A DNA stretch of 64,000 nucleotides from an uncultured Collinsella sp. Lineage in GTDB: Bacteria; Actinomycetota; Coriobacteriia; Coriobacteriales; Coriobacteriaceae. The notes under the pieces are model-generated. The model saw nothing but the letters and a program-made list of their open reading frames with translations, searched no databases and had not been told where the DNA came from. This document shows positions 33,409 to 42,193 of the stretch, in pieces; positions within the stretch are counted from its first letter, which is position 1; each line of letters starts with the position of its first letter. The position numbers and the translations under genes were made by a program. The stretch is taken from NCBI GenBank assembly GCA_934646865.1, contig CAKUEU010000003.1, positions 1 to 64,000 of the forward strand, in the 5' to 3' direction.

Positions 33409-34736
33409 AGAAGTTAGACCTTAAGGAACTCAAGCGGAAAGCGGGCGGCCAGGGCTTCTGGGCCCGGCTGTTCAGGAACGCTGCTACGGCGCTGTTGGGA
33501 ACGAGCGGCGCACAGGCGATAGGCCTCATCACGCTTTCTGTCCTCGTTCAGTCCCTCGGCGTCACGCAGTACGCGTTCTTTGTCCTGGGTCAGCAGTACA
33601 TGACCGTCGTGGACGCGCTCGTGAACTTCCAGTCCTGGCAGGCGATCATCAAGTTCGGCGCCGACGCCAAGTCGCAAAGGGACGACGAGCGCCTGTTTGC
33701 CGACCTGAAGCTCGGCATCATCATGGACGTCGCGACGGCGATCGCCGGCACCGTCCTCGGCCTTCTCGCGCTCACCTTCGTCTGCGACCTTATGGGTTGG
33801 GGGGCTGAGGTCAAACTTGCGGCCTTCATCTTCTCTCTCGAGATTGTGTTCCATATCGAGGGGTCCTCGATCGGGATTCTCCGCCTGTTCGATAAGTTCC
33901 AGTGGACCGCGGTCAACAGCATCGCCCTCGCGGTGTTCAAGCTCCTGGTGGTCGGCGGCTACTGTCTTCTCCCCATTGAGCACACGATGCTCGGCTATGT
34001 GGTCGTTTATGTTGCGACGGACATCGCCAACCATGTCTCGCTGCTGTTCCTGGCGCTATACTTCCTCCACCGAAGGTTCGGGTTGAGACGGGTTCTCCTA
34101 GCGCCTCTTTCTCGACGAGACCATAGATTTGTGTCTTTCTGCCTCTGGTCCAACCTCGGCACCACCGTCGATGTTCCCGTCAAGTATCTCGACGTCTTCA
34201 TCATTTCTGCCGTGTCCGTTGAGATGGTCGCCGTCTACAAGGTGTTCAAACAGGCACTGCAGGTTTTCTCGCTGCTTACGAACCCGATCTCGACCGCCAT
34301 CATGCCCCAGATGTCCGAGCTCGTCTCCGAGGGCAGGCAGAGGGACGCTTTCGGTGTCGTTCTGAAGATCAGGAACGCGATCTGCGCCGTTATGGTCGGA
34401 TGCCTGATCATTGCCGCGATTTTCGGTTACCCCCTCTTTGGGGTTTTCTTCGGACCGGAGTATGCGGCGAACCTACCCCTGTTCCTTATCCTACTTGCGG
34501 TCCATTTCTACGGGCTCATGTATGTCGCTCTGCATCCGTACTTCTTCTCGCTTGGGCTTGCTAAGGAGGACAGCTTGCTGAATTTGGTTTCTAATATTCT
34601 GTACCTTGGCGTTGCCTTTCTCCTTGTTCACTTCCTTGGTGTGTACGCGATCGTTATCGCAACCATGCTCCAGTACCTCGCTACAAATATGACGAAGGTT
34701 CATGTCGTGAACAAGAAGCTTGCCGAACTCGAATAG
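33405..34736 (+). CDS. wzx: Repeat-unit flippase (Wzx-like, MOP family)
   Basis: 443-aa membrane protein of the polysaccharide transporter family with 12-14 predicted helices. Typical opening AATALLGTSGAQAIGLITLSVLVQSLGV; later PISTAIMPQMSELVSEGR, the loop often seen in Wzx proteins. Start is TTG 33405, overlapping the previous stop in TTGA. It moves the undecaprenyl-linked repeat unit across the membrane for Wzy. Confidence 0.92.
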   Translation: MKKLDLKELKRKAGGQGFWARLFRNAATALLGTSGAQAIGLITLSVLVQSLGVTQYAFFVLGQQYMTVVDALVNFQSWQAIIKFGADAKSQRDDERLFADLKLGIIMDVATAIAGTVLGLLALTFVCDLMGWGAEVKLAAFIFSLEIVFHIEGSSIGILRLFDKFQWTAVNSIALAVFKLLVVGGYCLLPIEHTMLGYVVVYVATDIANHVSLLFLALYFLHRRFGLRRVLLAPLSRRDHRFVSFCLWSNLGTTVDVPVKYLDVFIISAVSVEMVAVYKVFKQALQVFSLLTNPISTAIMPQMSELVSEGRQRDAFGVVLKIRNAICAVMVGCLIIAAIFGYPLFGVFFGPEYAANLPLFLILLAVHFYGLMYVALHPYFFSLGLAKEDSLLNLVSNILYLGVAFLLVHFLGVYAIVIATMLQYLATNMTKVHVVNKKLAELE

Positions 34737-34749
34737 GAGGTTGCTCCTC

Positions 34750-35271
34750 ATGTCCCTGTTTTCTACCATCGCCTGGAAACTCACGCCAGGCAAGAAGAAG
34801 CTCGAGAAACTTCGCGAGCGTGGTCTTGTCATCGGGCGGGGGTGCGAGATCCTCAACGGCTATGAGTTCGGTTCCGAGCCCTATCTCGTCGAGATCGGGG
34901 ACAACGTACGCATCACGCGGGGCGTGAGCATCACTACTCACGATGGCGGCGTATGGGCTCTCCGTCACCTTTATCCTGAGCTCTCCGATGTTGATCGTTT
35001 TGCAAGGGTGAGGATTGGCGACAATTGCCATATCGGCCTCAATGCGACGATTTTGCCTGGCGTTACTATCGGCAAGAACTGCATTATCGGCGCGGGCGCA
35101 GTAGTCACTCACGATATCCCTGATAACTCCGTAGCTGTTGGCGTTCCTGCACGCGTAATCGAATGTGTCGATGACTATCGCGCAAAGAACGAGGACGCTT
35201 TCATGCATACCAAGAATTTGAGCTGGCTGGAGAAACGCGCCGCCGTGGAGCGTGAACTTAGTAATGATTAA
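34750..35271 (+). CDS. Hexapeptide-repeat acyltransferase
   Basis: 173-aa left-handed beta-helix enzyme: VEIGDNVRITRGVSITTHDGG with the catalytic His, IGDNCHIGLNATILPGVTIG (hexapeptide rungs), and IGAGAVVTHDIPDNSVAVGVPARVI at the end. AGGAGG at 34735-34740 sets the start at ATG 34750. Likely an O-acetyltransferase acting on the repeat unit. It is the last intact gene of the operon. Confidence 0.9.
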   Translation: MSLFSTIAWKLTPGKKKLEKLRERGLVIGRGCEILNGYEFGSEPYLVEIGDNVRITRGVSITTHDGGVWALRHLYPELSDVDRFARVRIGDNCHIGLNATILPGVTIGKNCIIGAGAVVTHDIPDNSVAVGVPARVIECVDDYRAKNEDAFMHTKNLSWLEKRAAVERELSND

Positions 35272-35276
35272 CAAGC

Positions 35277-35572
35277 ATGATTACCTCTAAGCATGAATTG
35301 TCTGAATACCTTGAGCGCGATAGGCTTGCTCTTCATCAGACCCTCAGACGCCCTGATTGCTTGGGGACGATGTCTGGAAGTTTCAGATCCGCCTTCAAAG
35401 GACCGAATGGTATTGGTACTCTGGCAAGCATTTGAAAATCCCCTCAGTGCCGCTCGATTCCTAATTAGTAAGAACTTCATGAGGAGAAAGCCCGTTAAGC
35501 TCGGTTTCTCTATTTCGATTAATGTTTTCTACAAAGGTCTTTCAATCGCGCATTGCTGCACGATTGTGGAAA
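35277..35572 (+). pseudogene. Serine O-acetyltransferase (CysE-like) remnant, split over three frames and truncated
   Basis: Three consecutive pieces in three frames together read as the N-half of a CysE-like enzyme from polysaccharide clusters. Frame 1 from ATG 35277 gives SEYLERDRLALHQTLRRP. Frame 2 from about 35363 gives GDDVWKFQIRLQRTEWYWY and stops at 35464. Frame 3 over about 35453-35570 gives RKPVKLGFSISINVFYKGLS then IAH-CTIV. The catalytic half (left-handed helix after AHYGTIV) is gone. The break coincides with the 3' end of the opposing transglutaminase-like gene, so a deletion or recombination joined the two here. It lies 5 bases after the upstream acyltransferase stop, so it was once part of the operon. 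Confidence 0.8.
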
Positions 35573-36968
35573 AGCTGTCTTCCTTGGCATCCAGATGTTG
35601 CTGAATGCGGTCGGCGTACTTCTCTGCCCATTCATTGGCCTTGCCATTTCGCACAAAGTAATTGTTGGACAGGTCGGTTGAGCGGTAGGCGTAGTCGCTC
35701 TTTTGGTAGTTTGCCGTGTGGTCGGAGTGGGCGATCGCCATGAGCTCGTCGGTCAGGCCAAAGTACAGATGGCGCTGGTCCAGGTCTCCGTACCAGTTGT
35801 CGCTGGTGTCGTCCCAGGTTAGGTCCATCTGGCACCATTTGCCGTCGATCTTTACGGCGTTCCAGGTGTGGCCGTTGCCGGTGACACGGCCGTTGGCGAT
35901 GCCCGCTGCGTTAAGGAGCTTGGAGTAGATGCGCTGGTAGCTCTCGCAGGTGCCCTGGTGGCGCGTGAGGCCGCTTTCGGCCGAGCACCAGTTGAGGCCG
36001 TGGTCGTACTCCAGCTGGTCGAGCGTCCAGTCGTGGAGCCACAGCGCCATGTCGTATTCCGAGCCGCTTTTCTCTTGCCTGCACAGGGCCACGGCGTCGT
36101 TGACGATCTGCGTGACGCTTGGGCGGGAGGCGTCGCTTACGGTCACCTCCGCAGTGGCGCGCAGGTAGTAGATCCCCTTGTCGTTTTGGGGGTCGTTCCT
36201 GTCGTTGTCCATGAAGTAGAAGTAGATGCGGTACGTGCCCGATGCCGTGAAATCGAAGGTAAAGTCGTGGCCCGCGGTGCCCAGGCTGTAGTAGCTGGCC
36301 CATGCCGGGCGCGACGGGTCGCAGACGCTCTCCTGGCTGCCGCCGTCCCAATAGGTGGGCACGTCCATGCGCGCCTTGGCCTGGGACGAGCCGCCTGCCT
36401 GGGTTACGTGGAAGGTCGTCGCGGTGCCCGCGGGGGCGTCGTTCCACGAGACGGTGAAGGTGACGCTGTTTAGGGTGGCGGTGCTGCTGTGGGTGTAGGC
36501 GGTTGCTGCTGCTGTGGAGATTGCAGCCGGGGCGGGGTTGGCTTGGGCTCGGAGGGATGGGGTTGGGGTGCTGCTGTCGGTTGCGGCGGTGGTGTTGGGT
36601 GTGGCGGTGGTGGCGGTGGTGGCGGAGGCGGTGTTGGATGCCGTGGCGGTTGCAGTGGTGCTGTTGGGTGTGGCGATGCCGCCGGGGGTTGCCGCGGCGC
36701 CGGCGGTGCTGGCGTCCGCGGGGTCGGTTTGGGTTGTGCTAGTGGGGGTGGCGGTGCCGTTGCTTGTCGCGCTGTTTGCTGCGGGCGTATTTGTTCTGGC
36801 GCCGTCCTCGGCATCGCCTGTGCCGCTGGTTGCGGCGTCGGGCTGCGCCTGCTGCTCGGCGGTTGCCTGGGGCTGGATGGCTTCCGCAATGGCCGCCATG
36901 GGCATCGTCGCGCTGACCATGGATGCGCACGCGGTAGCGCAGAGCAGGAAATAAAGGGGTCGTTTCAT
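35529..36968 (-). CDS. Secreted transglutaminase-like cysteine protein
   Basis: 479-aa protein. A signal peptide (MKRPLYFLLCATACASMVSA, then AIAEA) leads into about 110 residues of Ala/Thr/Pro/Ser low complexity, a beta-rich domain (residues about 150-270) and a transglutaminase-like core. The Cys-His-Asp triad is readable in HQGTCESYQRIYSKLL, GHTWNAVKIDGKW and QMDLTWDDTS. Start ATG 36968 follows AGAGG. The last 10-15 residues overlap the CysE remnant on the other strand, so the natural C-terminus may have been replaced at the junction. Likely a surface or periwall protease or cross-linking enzyme; substrate unknown. Confidence 0.85.
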   Translation of the reverse strand: MKRPLYFLLCATACASMVSATMPMAAIAEAIQPQATAEQQAQPDAATSGTGDAEDGARTNTPAANSATSNGTATPTSTTQTDPADASTAGAAATPGGIATPNSTTATATASNTASATTATTATPNTTAATDSSTPTPSLRAQANPAPAAISTAAATAYTHSSTATLNSVTFTVSWNDAPAGTATTFHVTQAGGSSQAKARMDVPTYWDGGSQESVCDPSRPAWASYYSLGTAGHDFTFDFTASGTYRIYFYFMDNDRNDPQNDKGIYYLRATAEVTVSDASRPSVTQIVNDAVALCRQEKSGSEYDMALWLHDWTLDQLEYDHGLNWCSAESGLTRHQGTCESYQRIYSKLLNAAGIANGRVTGNGHTWNAVKIDGKWCQMDLTWDDTSDNWYGDLDQRHLYFGLTDELMAIAHSDHTANYQKSDYAYRSTDLSNNYFVRNGKANEWAEKYADRIQQHLDAKEDSFSTIVQQCAIERPL

Positions 36969-37400
36969 AGCGGAGCCTCTCGGTGAGCAGCCAACAGGGT
37001 CCGAAGGCGGCTCCAGTCCAGCACTCCGCACATATTTTGTTGCGATTTATTTTACGGGAACCCCAGTCAACAACAGGGAACTTTCTGGAGAATGTCGGGG
37101 AGGGGGTGTTCCTCGGAGGCGCCGTGCGTAGATGTCTTCGTCCTCGGCGATGTGTCCGCCGGCGAGGAGTGCGAAGCGGCCATACTGAACAATGCCAATC
37201 CGCCCCTCTGCGCATCTTAACTCTCGGATTATGCGCATCGAGATTTTCACGGTGTCGTCGGCGATATTGTTTTCGCGGACCGTGCACATGTATTAGATGG
37301 GGTGGCGCTTGTATCCGTAGAGGCGTGCCAGCATTTTCGATGCAATCGCCATCAAGACAATTGGGTGTGCATCAAGGCGCTGTTAACTGCATGAGCCGAA
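36969..37400. other. Non-coding stretch with a relic ORF
   Basis: No intact gene. On the minus strand 37140-37289 encodes a peptide (TVRENNIADDTVKISMRII, then IGIVQYGRF) that resembles one encoded at 47920-48060 minus (TVRESDIVDNKVEITRRMI, then IGIVQCGRF). Both look like fragments of one decayed gene family. Confidence 0.5.
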
Positions 37401-37574
37401 TTATTTTATAACCTGTTTAATCAAAGCAAGAATGGGAATAAATATTCCTGCCCATCGCGAGTTGGCGATGGGGTACGCTACTGCCGTCAATATCGCAAAC
37501 GACGAAATTCCGACGTTCGCAACATTGACACCAGCGTTGCCTGCGGCTAGCTGGATAAGAGCCTCGATGGTCAT
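37401..37574 (-). CDS. Small membrane-protein ORF divergent from the reverse transcriptase
   Basis: 57-aa ORF starting MTIEALIQLAAGNAGVNVAN at ATG 37574, with GAGGA about 10 bases upstream. Two hydrophobic stretches (ISSFAILTAVAYPIA and WAGIFIPILALIKQVI) are separated by a short polar turn, with a basic C-terminus. An in-frame extension to 37652 is possible. It lies in a 440-base gap and is head-to-head with the reverse transcriptase at 37735. I do not recognise a family. Size and layout resemble small membrane effectors or holin-like peptides; the coding status is unproven. Confidence 0.5.
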   Translation of the reverse strand: MTIEALIQLAAGNAGVNVANVGISSFAILTAVAYPIANSRWAGIFIPILALIKQVIK

Positions 37575-37671
37575 AAGTACCAATTCCTCGCTTTCGTCTA
37601 GTATGGCATAGGCAAGCATTGTTTTAGGTGGCCGCGAAAGCGTTGGTTGCACTTGCTGCGCCTTTGATTAG

Positions 37672-37714
37672 CCTGTCCGGGGAGGGTTAGCCGCCGCTTG
37701 TTGATCCGGACAGG
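37672..37714 (+). promoter_or_regulatory. Inverted repeat directly upstream of the reverse transcriptase
   Basis: CCTGTCCGG (37672-37680) and CCGGACAGG (37706-37714) are exact reverse complements around 25 bases, ending 20 bases before the RT start. It could be an RNA stem in the RT leader (a template or primer RNA in some defence RTs) or an operator. Confidence 0.5.
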
Positions 37715-37734
37715 TTGATTTATTTGGGGGTATT

Positions 37735-39189
37735 TTGGCCGAGTTCGATATCGCTCGTATTCCTCGATATAGTTCCAAAAGTTTATATGCACACTTTGAT
37801 CATAGGGTTTCCTTCGCCGAGGCTCAGACTAAAATCTTAGATCCAGAGTATGTTTCCCATCACGCGTTTTACCCTCTAATTTCCAACGAGATTATTTCCG
37901 TTCGGTACAGCGGAGGTAAGCGACGCTATAAGATTCGCAATATCGCCTATGCCTCGCATTTCGATCACCGCGTTTTCCAGTACTACTCTTATCTTTGGTC
38001 GGATTTGTATAACAGAAATGCTACTGAAGGGGGATTTAATGACGCTGCCGTTGCGTACCGCTCTTCGCTTTCATCGGACAGCGCTGTAGCTGCGGTCAGC
38101 AATATATCCTCAGCTAAAAAGGCCTTCGAATATCTGCGCAATCAGGATTCGTCTTTCGTGCTTACGGGTGATTTCGAGAGCTTCTTCGACAATTTAAATC
38201 ATGACCATCTAATGACGTCGTTGCGTTCGGTGTTTCCCAGTGGACGCTTGCCGGACGATCACTATCAAGTTATTAAAAATATCCTCCGCTATTCGTGCTG
38301 GCCTATTGCTGATTTGGCTGCTCAACATGAGTTGCCATGGCCGGCGGTCGAACCTGTTCGGGAGAAGATGATCAGCGAAGCAGCTATCGAACTTCGGTTC
38401 AAAGCCATTCGCGAACTTAATAAGCTGGATGTTATTCTGCCTAAGGCAGAGTTTCTTGCAAACAAAAGTAAGGTCATCACCAGGCCGTGGAAGCGAACGG
38501 GTATTGGGCTGGGAATTCCTCAGGGTCTTGCTGCAAGTGGAGTGCTCGCTAACATCTATATGGCCGATATCGATATGAAAGTCAGGCTTGCCGTTGAACG
38601 GGTTGGCGGCTTGTATCTTCGTTATTGCGACGACTTTATTGTTGCCGTTCCAAAGTCTGGCTTTGATGTACTTGTAGAAGCCATCAATCTAATGGCTGAT
38701 GTCGATTCCGTTAAACTGCAACCTGAGAAAACCAAGGTGTTCCGGGTTGATGGCGACGGAGTCGCTCAGCTTGATTTTGAAAGCGTTCGTGCGGGTAAGG
38801 TCTATTCGTACTCCGGTGCACATCCGGCGCAGAAAGTCAGTTTCCTGGGGTTTGACTTTAACGGGCGCGTTGTAAGACTTCGGCAGTCTACGGTTGGAAG
38901 GTACCATAAGCGTCTCCGTGAGGCGGCCACTGCGATTGCGCGCTCTAATCAGGGTGAGGGAAGGCACGCATCAAAAAAGCGCGTCTCCGCTCTGTATCAA
39001 CATTATTCACCGCTCGGTATTAAGGGAAGAAGGTTATGCCCCTCGGGTGATGCGGACCCTTCTGCATTTTCTCGCTATGGGAACTTTCTCTCCTACGCGG
39101 CAAGAGCCCAAAAGGCGTTTCCAAATGATCCGATTGCCCCCGATGAGGCTAAGGTCTACAGGAAGATTAAACGCTTGAGTGCTCGGTAA
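37735..39189 (+). CDS. Reverse transcriptase of unassigned class (candidate defence RT)
   Basis: 484-aa RT. Visible motifs: LTGDFESFFDNLNHDHL (residues 143-159, first catalytic Asp), GIGLGIPQGLAASGVLANIY (256-275, PQG motif), LRYCDDFIVAV (295-305, the YxDD box as YCDD), QPEKTKVF (329-336) and SFLGFDFNG after it. About 110 further residues form a thumb-like end without a recognised extra domain. There is no maturase or HNH domain and no group II intron ends in view. Length exceeds typical retron RTs. Start is TTG 37735 with GGGGG upstream. The AT-rich island context with HEPN, RloAB and TA genes points to an anti-phage (DRT/UG/Abi) role; class is not assignable by eye. Confidence 0.88.
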   Translation: MAEFDIARIPRYSSKSLYAHFDHRVSFAEAQTKILDPEYVSHHAFYPLISNEIISVRYSGGKRRYKIRNIAYASHFDHRVFQYYSYLWSDLYNRNATEGGFNDAAVAYRSSLSSDSAVAAVSNISSAKKAFEYLRNQDSSFVLTGDFESFFDNLNHDHLMTSLRSVFPSGRLPDDHYQVIKNILRYSCWPIADLAAQHELPWPAVEPVREKMISEAAIELRFKAIRELNKLDVILPKAEFLANKSKVITRPWKRTGIGLGIPQGLAASGVLANIYMADIDMKVRLAVERVGGLYLRYCDDFIVAVPKSGFDVLVEAINLMADVDSVKLQPEKTKVFRVDGDGVAQLDFESVRAGKVYSYSGAHPAQKVSFLGFDFNGRVVRLRQSTVGRYHKRLREAATAIARSNQGEGRHASKKRVSALYQHYSPLGIKGRRLCPSGDADPSAFSRYGNFLSYAARAQKAFPNDPIAPDEAKVYRKIKRLSAR

Positions 39190-39675
39190 ACGATGACTTT
39201 AACGCCGTCGCAGAACGATGTTTCTGAAACTCGCGCCGAATATCAGAATGATATGACAAGAACGGTAGTGTCGCGAAAGTTGGTGTAATGGACTCTTTGG
39301 CCCCTGTGTCCAGGATCCGGAGTCTATCGATATCCTAGGCCGACTCCATTCTGTCGGCAAGCTCAAGACTTGATACGACCATCTTACTGGCGGCCTTTTC
39401 CAGCTCGGCCCAGTCATGACAGCTCGATGCGTCTCTCCGGAGCGCCGTGTCGTGCAACTTGGCCTCTACCTCTCCGAGAAGTAGCGCGAGGTTGCCGTGG
39501 AGACGGCCAGGATAGCCCCGAAAGCGGCCTGGCCGCGCCATGGTGGGCGTATTCTAGGCGAAGGCACGGACCCTTCCGAGCCAGGACGGGCCGCTCGCTC
39601 GGGCCAACTTTGGCGTTGCCCTGCTGGAACGGCTTGCGTCAACATCCGCAAAACTACCGCACGGAGGAGACCACA
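39190..39675. other. Intergenic stretch with possible IS remnants
   Basis: GTGTCGCGAAAGTTGGTGTAA at about 39269-39289 resembles the ends of IS256-type elements, and GGAGTC/GACTCC pair around 39319-39346. An opposing 68-codon ORF (39335-39541 minus) has no recognisable family. I see no reliable gene. Confidence 0.35.
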
Positions 39676-40494
39676 GTGATAGATAAGAGGCTTGTTGAAG
39701 CCGTTCCCGGAGCCGAGAGACTGAAATCCGCAATGATTGCCCCAGACTTGTTTGTTAAGGACCTCATGCAAGACTATTCCGGGCGTCTGTTATATACATA
39801 TGAGGAATGGGCGCGCGAGCTCATCAGCCACTCTAACGCTTTCAAGGAGCTGACCAGAGGTGCGGAGTTTCATGCGCCCGCATCCGAGGCCAATGGGGAG
39901 TGTGATGCGGTGTCAGACGCGTATCGGTTAGATTTCAAGCTCATCTACGGAAAATCCATGATGCGCGCCGTAAGCCTCACTTCGTCAAGGCGAGTTTCAG
40001 ATCGCGGAATAACTTTAGAACTACTTGGCAAAAGTTATGTAAAAGAACAGAGAGGCTTACGCCTGCATGCAATTCTCAGGGAATACAGCCTCGCCAAGCT
40101 TGATGAGCTTCTAAAAACTGAGAGTAATAAACAATTGAGCGAAGAAGACCGTGAGGCCCGAGGACTTCTTCGCTCAATTAATCATTCGAAAAACTTGCTG
40201 CTAATTTATCCTTGCCGCTTTGAAGGCATCGACAGACTGTCTGAACTTGAGGAAACCGTAAACGCCGCACTTTACTATGACTTCCGGAACGTGCTCGACG
40301 TCCGACGGATACACCATCCCAACAAGGACACCTTCCTTTCATATTTTTGCGATGACCGCATGGTTGTCACAAGAGCGAGCGGGCACGGCCTATCCAAGTT
40401 CGACGATATCATGGTCGCAAAAAGCAGAACATACATGGATATTATGCGTATACGTGATCCTGGAGAGTATCAAAGGCTGCTGAAACTTGTTTAA
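39676..40494 (+). CDS. Hypothetical protein of the defence island
   Basis: 272-aa protein, start GTG 39676 set by GGAGGAG at 39663-39669; an open frame from 39370 continues upstream but has no ribosome site. Composition is soluble and mixed. A stretch with ANGECDAVSDAYRLDFKLIYG (about residues 75-95) has an E-D-(D)xK spacing that could be a PD-(D/E)XK-like active site, but this is a guess from the pattern alone. The C-terminal third is helical and basic. I do not recognise the family. It follows the RT by about 490 bases and may or may not belong to the same module. Confidence 0.7.
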   Translation: MIDKRLVEAVPGAERLKSAMIAPDLFVKDLMQDYSGRLLYTYEEWARELISHSNAFKELTRGAEFHAPASEANGECDAVSDAYRLDFKLIYGKSMMRAVSLTSSRRVSDRGITLELLGKSYVKEQRGLRLHAILREYSLAKLDELLKTESNKQLSEEDREARGLLRSINHSKNLLLIYPCRFEGIDRLSELEETVNAALYYDFRNVLDVRRIHHPNKDTFLSYFCDDRMVVTRASGHGLSKFDDIMVAKSRTYMDIMRIRDPGEYQRLLKLV

Positions 40495-40609
40495 CCGACC
40501 GCAAGAGCTAGTTTTTGTGGACATCAACCCAAGATGGGACCTGCCAAGAGGGCCGGATGCCGTTGCATTCGGGCTCGCTTTTCTGCACTCAAAACACACG
40601 CTGAGCTCG

Positions 40610-40730
40610 ACCTTCTCGGCCCCGGTGACGAACTTTCTGGCGTAGTGGCCGCTGTGGGAGGCCTCCCGACCTGCCGTTCTCTCGTAGGGCTCGGCCCCGA
40701 CGAGGAAGCGTCCGATCGCCAGTGGTTGAT
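40610..40730 (-). pseudogene. IS256/Mutator-type transposase fragment
   Basis: Minus-strand translation gives IGRFLVGAEPYERTAGREAS then HSGHYARKFVTGAEKVELSV, the N-terminal region of Mutator/IS256 transposases (usual form PYERxxGRxxxRxGHYxRK). It is not linked to a start codon or to the catalytic domain. Confidence 0.65.
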
Positions 40731-40858
40731 TTATAGTTTTTCATATATAAATTCTGTCGCCCAGGATTTAGGTGATCTTGGATGACAAAATTTACCATTT
40801 GAAATGGGCTAGTTTGGCTGATTTAATTAGATGTCTTCTATAAACACCTAAACAAGCT

Positions 40859-41950
40859 TTAGACGCATTCAACAAGATAATTTCGATAGTAAGTCATCGA
40901 GTTGAAGCAATCTTCGGCATCTGATGCCTTGTGTCCGATAGCCCCTCTATGAATTATTGAATTACGTACTTCTAGACATCGGCTTTTCCAATATGTGTAT
41001 TCGTTCCCTTCATTTAGTTTTTTGCCATAGATTTGCTTTGCGTATGTTGTCAACAAGACGTTAACGTTGCTCTCATCAATCGCTTTCGCACAGTCAACGT
41101 TCCTGCTATTTTTGCCAGGTTTCCTCAGTCGTTTAATATTCTTTTGTGCGCAAGAATTTTTGAGATGAGTTGCAAGAAACACTTCAAATGATGTCTCTAT
41201 TAATACGATGGCCATGTCGTATGAGGAATGATCGAATGCGAGGGTTTTGGCCTCTAGTAACAATTGCATGTCGATTGGTATACTCTGGCCACTATCTAGA
41301 AACCCCTCGATCTCCCCGTGATTCCAGCAGATGAAATATGGTTCGTTCTGCGATTTAAACCGAGGTTCAATGGTATTTAGGCATGAAGAAAGTGCCGGGC
41401 TTTCTAGTAGGTGAGCGGTTGGATTATCCAACGCTGCATAAATTCTATATCCAGGTATTGACCTTCTATCAAAAGGACTTACTGCATTGGTGTTCGTTAA
41501 ATATCTAATTACCTGGAGATAGTGGTCGAGTACTTTATCTGCGAACTCGGTGTAGTCTTTCGATTTTCCGCAAACGGCACTTCTATTTTCTGCAACGTCT
41601 TCAAAGATTACGCGTGCGTGCACATATCCGTTGCTGCGCCCGTAGAAATCCGTGGATAGAATATTGTCCTCCCGATATCGGACTTCTATCGTTTGGGCTC
41701 GTGGGTCGTCTCTTTCGCTCTTCGATCTGTAACCCACCGAGTTTCCCGGTGGCAATTCTTTTTCTGGGTCAAATTTGCCAATTTGCCCAATTATTAAATT
41801 TTTTGTGTAGTCCACCTTTGTCCCAAAAGTCTGGTCTAGCTCTAGGAGGTATTCGCGTCCGTCGATGTAACCGTGATATTGGGTCGGTTCTCTAAGGTCT
41901 AAATTCTGATCAATTACTGTTGCCGCTAAGATAACCATTTCATCCTCCAA
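40859..41950 (-). CDS. HEPN-like protein of the defence island
   Basis: 363-aa protein, AT-rich gene. The C-terminal 120 residues are helical and contain VRNSIIHRGAIG (residues 328-339), which fits the R-x4-H signature of HEPN ribonucleases and of Apea-type HEPN domains in abortive-infection proteins. The first 150 residues are beta-rich without a recognised fold. Flanked on both sides by IS256-type transposase fragments on the same strand, so it may have entered within or into such an element. A toxin-like RNase role is inferred from the motif only. Start ATG 41950; the ribosome site is weak (TTGGAGGATG runs directly into the start). Confidence 0.75.
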   Translation of the reverse strand: MEDEMVILAATVIDQNLDLREPTQYHGYIDGREYLLELDQTFGTKVDYTKNLIIGQIGKFDPEKELPPGNSVGYRSKSERDDPRAQTIEVRYREDNILSTDFYGRSNGYVHARVIFEDVAENRSAVCGKSKDYTEFADKVLDHYLQVIRYLTNTNAVSPFDRRSIPGYRIYAALDNPTAHLLESPALSSCLNTIEPRFKSQNEPYFICWNHGEIEGFLDSGQSIPIDMQLLLEAKTLAFDHSSYDMAIVLIETSFEVFLATHLKNSCAQKNIKRLRKPGKNSRNVDCAKAIDESNVNVLLTTYAKQIYGKKLNEGNEYTYWKSRCLEVRNSIIHRGAIGHKASDAEDCFNSMTYYRNYLVECV

Positions 41951-42193
41951 CTTAAGTCTCTGCTATTCGCGGGCCATCGGATAGGGCTTAAATAATGGTG
42001 GTTCCCACCGGTTCATTCAGCCTTCAGTATTTGCTACTTGTACAACCTGGATTTGAGTATCGTCAAGACTCTTACGCAATTTGATTTAATTGGCCTAAGC
42101 GCAATCGAGCCTTGCCCCCTGCTGGCTTCCGTGAGACTGCATGCCTGCGAATCGAACCCGCCCCCTCCGCGGCCATCTCCTGGAGTGCTGCCT

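Noticed and set aside
37735-39189. Group II intron or retron interpretation of the reverse transcriptase
   Set aside because: No maturase or endonuclease domain, no intron-end structures, and no clear msr/msd-type RNA; the protein is also longer than usual retron RTs.
39335-39541. 68-codon minus-strand ORF after the RT gene
   Set aside because: No recognisable family and no supporting signal; may be part of an IS remnant, but I cannot support it as a gene.
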